Below are positions 1 to 7,002 of a stretch of 64,000 nt of DNA, piece by piece. Under the pieces are notes generated by a model. It was not told where the DNA came from. It worked only from the letters and a program-made list of their open reading frames with translations, and did no database searches. The position numbers and the translations under genes are program-made. The first letter of the stretch is position 1; each line of letters opens with the position of its first letter. Location of the stretch: NCBI RefSeq assembly GCF_023195925.1, contig NZ_JALPRE010000020.1, positions 32,196 to 96,195 on the forward strand, written 5' to 3'. Source of the DNA: Aquimarina acroporae. Its GTDB lineage: Bacteria; Bacteroidota; Bacteroidia; Flavobacteriales; Flavobacteriaceae.

Positions 1-230
1 ACATAGCTCACGATAAGATTGTAAGAACCCGGTGTAATGTTTTCGATCCTGTATTTACCGTCAAAATCGGTTTGTGCCCCTTTTTGGGTATTCTCCAAAA
101 AAACTGAAGCCCCAAGAATGGGTTGACCCTTTTGATCGGTAACATTTCCAGATAATTCTCCATATACTTGGGCATTCATATAGGAAACAAATAGTAAAGA
201 AAGCGCTAAAACAGTATTTTTGATATTCAT
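1..230 (-). CDS. TonB-dependent receptor-like protein, N-terminal part (runs off window)
   Basis: Reading leftwards from an ATG at 230, the frame stays open to the window edge. It encodes a signal peptide (MNIKNTVLALSLLFVSYMNA, cut before Q) followed by a carboxypeptidase-regulatory-like beta-sandwich start (GNVTDQKGQPILGASV, then TDFDGKYRI). That arrangement is typical of the N-terminus of Bacteroidota TonB-dependent receptors and SusC-like outer-membrane proteins, although some other secreted proteins carry the same domain. The plug and barrel are outside the window. It is divergent from the MarR-type gene at 348. The start is clear; the receptor assignment is inference. Confidence 0.7.
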   Translation of the reverse strand, partial: MNIKNTVLALSLLFVSYMNAQVYGELSGNVTDQKGQPILGASVFLENTQKGAQTDFDGKYRIENITPGSYNLIVSY

Positions 231-255
231 AATCAACTTTTTGAGGGTTAATGAA

Positions 256-293
256 TTTTTGTTTAAAATATCTAGGCAAATATTAAACAAAAA
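256..293. promoter_or_regulatory. Inverted repeat between divergent receptor and MarR genes
   Basis: TTTTTGTTTAA (256-266) and TTAAACAAAAA (283-293) are perfect 11-bp arms with a 16-nt spacer, in the 117-bp gap between the two divergent starts. MarR proteins commonly bind AT-rich inverted repeats beside their own gene, so this is a candidate operator. No binding evidence is available. Confidence 0.4.
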
Positions 294-347
294 AGTATTA
301 TATAGTAATAATTAATTATAATTTAGTGTTAAAAAGCACTTTTTCTA

Positions 348-983
348 ATGAAAATTTATAGCTTAATAAAACAACTGATCGATCTTACGGGAGAGTTTGT
401 GAAGGATCGAAAGGACAAGGATATTCAACTAAAATCCTTTTCAAACTGGCTTTTCAAACGAATGGATAGTACTGTTTCTACAGAAAAGTATGAAATAACA
501 GGTCATAGTATTGAGGCAGAAATAGCTGCGCATATTGGTAGAATGAGCAGGTATTCTAATACATATATTAAATCTGCTATGGTTGACCTACCTTTTGCTA
601 CAGATATGGATTTTGCGTTTACAGCGATTCTTCATGGCGCTGGTCCTATTGGTAAAACAGAACTTATCAGAAAAATGGCATATGACAAATCATCGGGAAT
701 GGAGGTGATAAAACGCTTGTTAAAAAACTCGATTATAGAACAGTTTCCTAATCCTGATGACAAAAGGAGTAAACTATTAAGGTTGACAAAATTTGGAGAA
801 GAAAATATCATGAAAGCGTATTCTGAAGCTCATAAGGCAGCTAAAATGGTAAGTGGTAATTTAACGAATAGTGAGCAGATAACGCTTTTGAGAATATTAA
901 AAAAACTGGACGAATTTCATTATCCGATTTACTTATCTGAAGAAAAGGATTTTGCCGCTATAATCGAAAAGTATTCTTTATGA
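348..983 (+). CDS. MarR-family winged-helix transcriptional regulator
   Basis: This is a 211-residue protein. Residues about 90-150 form a winged helix: helix-turn-helix around GKTELIRKMAYDKSSGMEV, then the wing with DDKRSKLLRLT (DDKRS is a MarR-family wing signature). The N-terminal 60 residues are longer than in a typical MarR protein (about 140-150 aa) and match nothing I recognise. It is likely a cytoplasmic dimeric repressor. It is divergent from the partial TonB-receptor gene, with an 11-bp inverted repeat between them that could be its operator. The ligand is unknown. Confidence 0.75.
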   Translation: MKIYSLIKQLIDLTGEFVKDRKDKDIQLKSFSNWLFKRMDSTVSTEKYEITGHSIEAEIAAHIGRMSRYSNTYIKSAMVDLPFATDMDFAFTAILHGAGPIGKTELIRKMAYDKSSGMEVIKRLLKNSIIEQFPNPDDKRSKLLRLTKFGEENIMKAYSEAHKAAKMVSGNLTNSEQITLLRILKKLDEFHYPIYLSEEKDFAAIIEKYSL

Positions 984-1026
984 TTAAAAGTGCCTGTGAA
1001 CTACTATATTTTGCTAATTTTAGACC

Positions 1027-1815
1027 ATGAAACAATTTCTAGATATCACACTCATACAATCTCATTTGGCTTGGGAAAATCCTGTAGAAAATCGTTCTGT
1101 ATTTACTAAAAAAATAAATGCTATATCCCAAAAAACAGACCTCATTGTATTACCAGAAATGTTTAGCACTGGTTTTACCATGAATGCCAAAGAAGTAGCA
1201 GAATCTATGAAAGGTGATACCATAAGCTGGATGAAAGAAATGGCAACTAAAAAAGCTTGTGCGATTGCTGGGAGTTTGATTATTGAAGAAGAAAATAAAT
1301 ACTACAATAGATTTGTATTTATGTTTCCAGATGGAGAATTAGAGTATTATGATAAACATCAACTCTTTACTTTGGCGAAGGAGCAGGAGGTGTTTACTGC
1401 GGGAAATAATGAAGTTGTGGTCTCTTATATGGGGTGGAAGATTAAACTTCAGGTTTGTTATGATCTACGATTTCCGGTATGGGCCAGAAATACTAATAAT
1501 TATGATGTTTTATTGTATGTGGCTAGTTGGCCTAAACCAAGGGTTAATGCCTGGGATAGTTTGTTGAAAGCCAGGGCGATTGAAAATATGTGTTATTGTA
1601 TTGGGGTAAATAGGGTTGGTTTAGATGGGAAAGGATATGAGTACAATGGGCATACTGCAATTTATGATGTTTTGGGGTATTCAGTGCTACCAGAAAACCC
1701 TATTGAGAAGGAAGCTGTAGTACATGCTACTTTAGATAAGTCTCATATTGAAAAAACAAGAGAAAAATTGCCGTTTTTAAAGGATGCAGATATTTTTCAA
1801 ATCACTCCAAAATAA
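1027..1815 (+). CDS. Omega-amidase, nitrilase superfamily (YafV-like)
   Basis: The 262-aa length is normal for the family. The Glu-Lys-Cys triad is intact: E44 in LPEMFSTGF, K110 in YYDKHQLF and C144 in QVCYDLRFP. YafV/Nit2-type enzymes hydrolyse alpha-ketoglutaramate and alpha-ketosuccinamate, repairing waste products of glutamine and asparagine transamination in the cytoplasm. Its 3' end overlaps the convergent Ig-like lipoprotein gene by 14 bp. Family membership is strong; the exact substrate is inferred from resemblance to YafV. Confidence 0.87.
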   Translation: MKQFLDITLIQSHLAWENPVENRSVFTKKINAISQKTDLIVLPEMFSTGFTMNAKEVAESMKGDTISWMKEMATKKACAIAGSLIIEEENKYYNRFVFMFPDGELEYYDKHQLFTLAKEQEVFTAGNNEVVVSYMGWKIKLQVCYDLRFPVWARNTNNYDVLLYVASWPKPRVNAWDSLLKARAIENMCYCIGVNRVGLDGKGYEYNGHTAIYDVLGYSVLPENPIEKEAVVHATLDKSHIEKTREKLPFLKDADIFQITPK

Positions 1816-3412
1816 AGGTCTGCTTAATTTCCCAATTGGCTCTAACATCAATTATTTCAGGGAAGTAACTAACTTTTTCAGGTTGTATTCCTTTTAAAAA
1901 ATTACCAGGATCCCATTCGCCATTATTATTGCGATCAAAAATTACTCGTATCAAATATTTCGCAGGGTCTAAATAATCAAAAGTCAATACCTCATTATTG
2001 GTAACAATTTTTTCCAGAATTACATCCTCTTTTTCATTGGTTAGCTGAACTATAACCGGATAAGAATCGATGTTTTGTAAGGTTAGGAATATGGTTCCAT
2101 AATCGGCCAATTTCTTGGTTCTGAAGGTGAAATTGATCGTGTCATTCACATTGCCAATAAAATCTGTTACAGCATTGGGTAACAGCTGTAATCGGTACGA
2201 GTTGCTTTCTTGCTTTTCAAAATTTAACTCTGCTTCATTTTTTAGTGTATCTAAACTAATAGAAAAAGGTACATCTACTGTGTCCTTATCTGTTAGAGCA
2301 ATCAATTCTTCATTAATAACATCTAGGGGAGTATTTGAAGAGAAAACAAAATTTTTGTTGAGCGCTAGTGTAGATCCCGAAGCTGTGAGTTGTAATGAGT
2401 CTTTATACTGATCTTTAAACCTGGCGACTAAAGTATCCTTGTAGTTTTTGGAGTTCGTTACTTCAAATAGCAACGAATCGGCTTCAAAAAAAGGCTTAAA
2501 CCAGTAATGTAAGGTGTCCTTTTCCTTATCTGCAATAATTCTGGTTTTTAGAGTATCTGGAGCCTCACTAAGAAGTTTAATTTTCATACTATCTTTTTTT
2601 CCTTCAAAAGGAAAGAAGAATTCATTTTTTGAAACCTGTTTAGGGAGTAATGCTTTAAAGTCAAGCGTTTCTTTGAAGATATTCAAATTAAAAATTTTAG
2701 CAGTATCTTCTGGTAAAGAGACTATTTCATTGTAGAACCCTATTTTGTCTTGTTTTGGTTCATATAAGTAATTAGCCGCCTTGTCTTTAAGAGCGATAAG
2801 TTTAAACTTCCCTTCCTTTAGGTTATACAAATCGAAAAAAGTACTGTCAAGGGTATTTGTTACATATCTGGGTACTGTATTGAAGACAACAGAATCGGTA
2901 TACGTTTCATTTACTTCATAAAGTGCAACTGTAATGTTAGGTTCTACTTCATTTTTAAGAGCATCAGATATAGTGCCTTTTATGTAAAGAGAATCCAAAA
3001 AATCACCGGTAGAAAATACGTATCTGAAAAAAGGATAGGTGTTACCTTCGTTATTGTCTTCTACACTTTCTCCAAAGTTTATGCTGTAGGTGGTATTTTC
3101 TAAAAGAGTATCCAGAAATTTTATTTTTATAAACTTACTTGCACCTCCTAGCGGAGTAATGGTTGGTTTAGGATCCATTGGCGGAGAAACGATAATTTGC
3201 TTTTGTGGATCTTTCAGCTTAATATATTCATCAAAATAGATGCGAATCTCATCTCCAGTAAAATTGGTTGAAAAATTGGGTGGGAAAGCCTTGATAAAAA
3301 CAGGAGGAGTTTCATCTTTTTCACCTCCGGTAATAGAACCTTTCTTAGCGCAACCTATTACCAAGATTAATAATATAAAAACAGATAATACTGAACTTAA
3401 TCTTTTATTCAT
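1802..3412 (-). CDS. Ig-like domain lipoprotein
   Basis: The start is set at the ATG at 3412, preceded by TAGGAGAT (a rare good Shine-Dalgarno here). It gives a lipoprotein signal MNKRLSSVLSVFILLILVIGC with the lipid-modified Cys after ILVIG. A longer upstream start would put 12 non-signal residues in front. After an acidic linker (GGEKDETPP), an N-terminal Ig-like domain carries the bacterial-Ig pattern FDEYIKLKDPQKQIIVSPP. The C-terminus has a prealbumin-like section (FDRNNNGEWDPGNF). Envelope-anchored, function unknown. It follows comF by 57 bp on the same strand, so they may be co-transcribed. Confidence 0.75.
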   Translation of the reverse strand: MNKRLSSVLSVFILLILVIGCAKKGSITGGEKDETPPVFIKAFPPNFSTNFTGDEIRIYFDEYIKLKDPQKQIIVSPPMDPKPTITPLGGASKFIKIKFLDTLLENTTYSINFGESVEDNNEGNTYPFFRYVFSTGDFLDSLYIKGTISDALKNEVEPNITVALYEVNETYTDSVVFNTVPRYVTNTLDSTFFDLYNLKEGKFKLIALKDKAANYLYEPKQDKIGFYNEIVSLPEDTAKIFNLNIFKETLDFKALLPKQVSKNEFFFPFEGKKDSMKIKLLSEAPDTLKTRIIADKEKDTLHYWFKPFFEADSLLFEVTNSKNYKDTLVARFKDQYKDSLQLTASGSTLALNKNFVFSSNTPLDVINEELIALTDKDTVDVPFSISLDTLKNEAELNFEKQESNSYRLQLLPNAVTDFIGNVNDTINFTFRTKKLADYGTIFLTLQNIDSYPVIVQLTNEKEDVILEKIVTNNEVLTFDYLDPAKYLIRVIFDRNNNGEWDPGNFLKGIQPEKVSYFPEIIDVRANWEIKQTFILE

Positions 3413-3469
3413 ATCTCCTAAGCCAATTTTAGTGACACAAAGAAACAACTATATTAAAAAACAAAAAAA

Positions 3470-4150
3470 CTATTCTGTTATTGCCATAGCAGCAATACTT
3501 ATTTTAATGCCTTGAACTGTCTTTAAAACGTTTATGCAAGCTTCAATGGTCGATCCTGTAGTAATAATGTCATCTACTAGCAGGATATGTTGATTTTCTA
3601 ATAAAGACGTGTTCTGTAACTCAAATGTTTCAGCTGTATTTTGCCATCGTTTGAGTTTTTCTCTTTTAGATTGAGTGTTGTTGTAGGAATTTTTTTTCAA
3701 AAAAGTATCAGTATATTCTGCATTAATTTTTTTAGAGATTTCTATTCCAAATTTTTTAACCTGATTGTATCCTCGTTCTTTAAGTCTTTTTTTATGAAGG
3801 GGTACTGGAATTACGTATTTAATATTTTGAAAATCAGTGCTTTGGAATAATTTTTCGCCTAGCCATTTCCCAAGCTCTTCTCCAACTTCTTCTCTTCCTC
3901 TATACTTTAAATTGTGTATTAGATTTTGAACCAACCCACCTTTTTGAAATATCAATAAGGCGGCTCCATTTTCAATATTGGCTCTTCCACGAAATACTTT
4001 TTCAATTTTTTTTGCGTTTACGTTATGAAAATTCCCCAAAGGAAGCTCATGACGACAAGTAGTACAGAGTATCCTTTCATTCTGATGCAGAGGGTTGTTA
4101 CAGGCAGCACAATATGTCGGAAAGAATAAATAGACTAAGTCTCTTAGCAT
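3470..4150 (-). CDS. comF: ComF family phosphoribosyltransferase-like protein
   Basis: The protein is 226 aa. An N-terminal four-cysteine zinc site (C14, C17, C29, C32) is followed by a type I phosphoribosyltransferase fold. The PRPP loop is clear near residues 188-203 (LLVDDIITTGSTIE), as is the flexible-loop segment KKRLKERGYNQV. ComF homologues act in uptake of transforming DNA in competent bacteria, but are also kept in species with no known competence. Length and domains are complete. It lies upstream of the Ig-like lipoprotein gene and is divergent from the gene at 4224. Confidence 0.87.
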   Translation of the reverse strand: MLRDLVYLFFPTYCAACNNPLHQNERILCTTCRHELPLGNFHNVNAKKIEKVFRGRANIENGAALLIFQKGGLVQNLIHNLKYRGREEVGEELGKWLGEKLFQSTDFQNIKYVIPVPLHKKRLKERGYNQVKKFGIEISKKINAEYTDTFLKKNSYNNTQSKREKLKRWQNTAETFELQNTSLLENQHILLVDDIITTGSTIEACINVLKTVQGIKISIAAMAITE

Positions 4151-4223
4151 TTTATTAGGGGGATTATCATTAATTATTATATTTTAGCTATTTGAAATAA
4201 CCATCAAAAATTAGAAATTAATT

Positions 4224-5105
4224 ATGACAACTCAAAACAATAACTTAACCCTTAAAATCCTTATAGGTGTGCTAGCTGCACTTTTACTTATTCTAGGGAT
4301 ATTTACGTATAAGTTTTACAACGAAGAGAAGCAAAACAAAGCGATTTTGCAACAAGAAAAAGATCTAATTGAAAGTGAACTAGGTGAATTAATTACTAAG
4401 TACGATAATGCTATTGCTCTTAATGAAGTGATGGATGACCATTTACTAAAAGCTAAAGAGCGTATTGTAGTGTTATTAGATAGTGTGAAGGATAATGAAG
4501 CAAATCTTGCTTTAATTTCTAGATACAGAAGAGAAGTAGGGAAACTTAAAAAGGAGCGTGAAAGATTATTTAAATTGGCAGATAGTTTAACAGCTGCAAA
4601 CACGCAACTTGCAACAGACCTTGATAGTACTTCTGTAGCCTTAAATAGAAGAATTATATTTTCAGATTCTTTAAAGACGCAAAATGATAAGTTAGCAGAG
4701 ATCGTTGAAAGAGGTTCTGCACTTACAGCTGCAAATATTAAAGCAGAAGGTGTAAGAGTTAGAAATAGTGGAAAAATCACTAGTACTTCTAAAGCAAGTA
4801 GAGCAGAAAAAGTGAGAGTATGTTTTACATTGTCTCCTAACAAGTTAACAGAAAAAGGCGATAAGGATCTTTTTGTTCAGGTTATTAACCCAGCAAACAA
4901 CCTTATTGGAGATAAAGTTTCTGTAAACTTTGATGATGGAATTCTTACTTATAGTGGTAAAAACAAGGTGTTTTATGAAAATGACGCATTAGATGTATGT
5001 GTGCTTGTAGATGCTGCCGAAGGAGAATTGGTGAAAGGAAACTATGTGGTAAACTTGTTCTCTGGACCAAGAATGATTTCAAATACTCAGTTTGAGTTAA
5101 AATAA
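4224..5105 (+). CDS. Inner-membrane coiled-coil protein of unknown function
   Basis: This 293-aa protein has one N-terminal transmembrane helix (about residues 9-27, ILIGVLAALLLILGIFTYKF). A long charged coiled coil follows, to about residue 165, then a C-terminal beta-rich domain (about 190-293) starting at SRAEKVRVCFTLSPNKL. The topology suggests a bitopic membrane protein with an extracytoplasmic coiled coil and a small binding domain. Similar proteins are conserved in flavobacteria without a function I can name. It is followed directly by a strong terminator, so it is probably a single-gene unit. Confidence 0.65.
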   Translation: MTTQNNNLTLKILIGVLAALLLILGIFTYKFYNEEKQNKAILQQEKDLIESELGELITKYDNAIALNEVMDDHLLKAKERIVVLLDSVKDNEANLALISRYRREVGKLKKERERLFKLADSLTAANTQLATDLDSTSVALNRRIIFSDSLKTQNDKLAEIVERGSALTAANIKAEGVRVRNSGKITSTSKASRAEKVRVCFTLSPNKLTEKGDKDLFVQVINPANNLIGDKVSVNFDDGILTYSGKNKVFYENDALDVCVLVDAAEGELVKGNYVVNLFSGPRMISNTQFELK

Positions 5106-5126
5106 TTTCTTCAAAATATAAATTTG

Positions 5127-5164
5127 AAAGCCGCTATATTTTATCAATATAGCGGCTTTTTTTA
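5127..5164 (+). terminator. Rho-independent terminator
   Basis: A 14-bp perfect stem, AAAGCCGCTATATT / AATATAGCGGCTTT, with a 5-nt loop is followed by a T run. It ends the coiled-coil protein gene. Confidence 0.9.
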
Positions 5165-5213
5165 TGCTTTTATGAGAAATTTTGTTTTCGATTCATTAAA
5201 TCGATAATTTCGC

Positions 5214-5243
5214 TTTCAATTCATACAAATTCAATTATTTTTG
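5214..5243 (+). promoter_or_regulatory. Bacteroidota-type promoter of glyS, leaderless layout
   Basis: TTTC (5214-5217), 18 nt, then TATTTTTG (5236-5243) matches the Bacteroidota -33/-7 consensus (TTTG, about 19 nt, TAnnTTTG). The -7 box ends 4 nt before the ATG at 5248, so transcription should begin at or beside the start codon. Confidence 0.6.
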
Positions 5244-5247
5244 CGCA

Positions 5248-6783
5248 ATGGCAAAGCAAGAAGATAAATTTAAAAAGGTAATTGCTCATGCAAAAGAGTA
5301 TGGGTATATTTTTGGTTCTAGTGAGATTTATGACGGTTTAAGTGCCGTTTATGATTATGGGCAAAATGGAGTAGAACTGAAAAAAAATATTAGAGAGTAT
5401 TGGTGGAAAAGCATGGTTAATATGCACCAGAATATAGTAGGGTTAGACGCCGCTATATTTATGCATCCAACTACCTGGAAAGCTTCTGGCCATGTCGATG
5501 CATTTAACGATCCTCTTATAGATAATAAAGATTCTAAAAAAAGATATAGAGCCGATGTTTTGGTTGAGGACTTTAGAGAGAAAATCAATCAGAAAATAGA
5601 AAAAGATATTACCAAAGCCAAAAAACGTTTTGGAGAAGCTTTTAATGAAGAGGAATTTAGAAGTACCAATGCTAATGTCCTTAGAAGGCAAAAAGAAATT
5701 GATAGAATTACTGCAGAACTTACTAGAGTTCAGGAAGAAAATGATCTTGCAGGCTTCAAACAGTTAATAGAGGATCTTGGGATAGGTTGCCCAGAAACAG
5801 GATCAAAGAATTGGACCGATGTTCGACAGTTTAACTTGATGTTTGGTACCAAACTTGGGGCTTCTGCAGATACTGCTACAGATCTATACCTCAGACCAGA
5901 AACAGCTCAAGGTATTTTTGTGAATTTCCTTAATGTGCAAAAAACAGGAAGAATGAAAATTCCTTTCGGTATTGCACAAACAGGAAAAGCATTTAGAAAT
6001 GAAATTGTAGCAAGACAATTTATCTTCAGGATGAGAGAATTTGAGCAAATGGAAATGCAGTTTTTTGTTCGCCCTGGTGATGAAATGAAGTGGTATGAAT
6101 ACTGGAAAGAAACTCGTTTAAAATGGCACCTTTCACTAGGATTGGGCGAGGAAAATTATCGTTTCCACGATCATGATAAATTAGCTCACTATGCCAATGC
6201 CGCTGCCGATATAGAATTCAATTTCCCTTTTGGTTTTAAAGAGTTAGAAGGAATACACTCCAGAACCGACTTTGATCTTAAAGCACACGAAGAGTATTCA
6301 GGTAAGAAGTTGCAATTTTTCGATCCAGAACTTAAAGAGAGTTATGTGCCATATGTGGTAGAAACTTCTGTAGGTCTTGATCGTATGTTTTTAGCCGTGT
6401 TCTCCACTGCATTACAAGAAGAAGATCTTGAAGATGGAAGTAGCAGAGTGGTATTAAAACTTCCTGCTGTTGTGGCTCCTATAAAAGCAGCAATTCTTCC
6501 TCTGGTCAAAAAAGATGGTTTGCCCGAAGTTGCTCAAAAAATAGTAGATGACCTTAAATGGAAATTCAATGTCATCTATGATGAAAAAGACGCAATTGGT
6601 CGTCGTTATAGAAGACAAGATGCCAATGGAACACCACTATGTATCACAGTAGATCATGACACCTTAAACGATAATGCGGTTACCATTAGAGATAGGGATA
6701 CTATGGAACAAAAACGTGTTCCTATCACAGAACTTAAGTCTATAATTTCTGAAAAGACCGATGCAGAATATTGGTTAAAATAA
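5248..6783 (+). CDS. glyS: Glycine--tRNA ligase, dimeric class II type
   Basis: The 511-aa protein is of the single-chain alpha2 type used by Bacteroidota and eukaryotes, not the split alpha/beta type. It starts with the family's aminoacylation domain (YGYIFGSSEIYDGLSAVYDYG). The class II motifs are visible: motif 2 near FRNEIVARQFIFRMREFEQ and motif 3 near VETSVGLDRMFLAV. A C-terminal anticodon-binding domain covers about residues 405-505. It charges tRNA-Gly in the cytoplasm. The gene stands alone between two terminators, with its own leaderless-type promoter. Confidence 0.96.
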   Translation: MAKQEDKFKKVIAHAKEYGYIFGSSEIYDGLSAVYDYGQNGVELKKNIREYWWKSMVNMHQNIVGLDAAIFMHPTTWKASGHVDAFNDPLIDNKDSKKRYRADVLVEDFREKINQKIEKDITKAKKRFGEAFNEEEFRSTNANVLRRQKEIDRITAELTRVQEENDLAGFKQLIEDLGIGCPETGSKNWTDVRQFNLMFGTKLGASADTATDLYLRPETAQGIFVNFLNVQKTGRMKIPFGIAQTGKAFRNEIVARQFIFRMREFEQMEMQFFVRPGDEMKWYEYWKETRLKWHLSLGLGEENYRFHDHDKLAHYANAAADIEFNFPFGFKELEGIHSRTDFDLKAHEEYSGKKLQFFDPELKESYVPYVVETSVGLDRMFLAVFSTALQEEDLEDGSSRVVLKLPAVVAPIKAAILPLVKKDGLPEVAQKIVDDLKWKFNVIYDEKDAIGRRYRRQDANGTPLCITVDHDTLNDNAVTIRDRDTMEQKRVPITELKSIISEKTDAEYWLK

Positions 6784-6810
6784 ATAGATACATCACCCGT
6801 TTTATATATA

Positions 6811-6845
6811 AAGCTGTCATACTTTTTTGGCAGCTTTTGTTTTTA
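6811..6845 (+). terminator. Terminator after glyS
   Basis: AAGCTGTC (6811-6818) pairs with GGCAGCTT (6830-6837 region, one G-U pair) and is followed by TTTGTTTTT. Confidence 0.7.
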
Positions 6846-7002
6846 TGAAATGTCATAAAAAAATAAAGAATCTTTTATGAAAATTATATGTCTTTTTTAT
6901 AGATAATTAAGAATAAGCATTCTGTGATTATCAAATTTTGAAGTTTAATTGTATTTTAGCCATCAGGTTAAGAGCCCGAAAACTCAACTAAATCCCATTT
7001 TT

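Noticed and set aside
61..279. Minus-strand 72-codon open frame near the left edge
   Set aside because: It overlaps the clearly coding TonB-receptor start in another frame and has no signal or domain.
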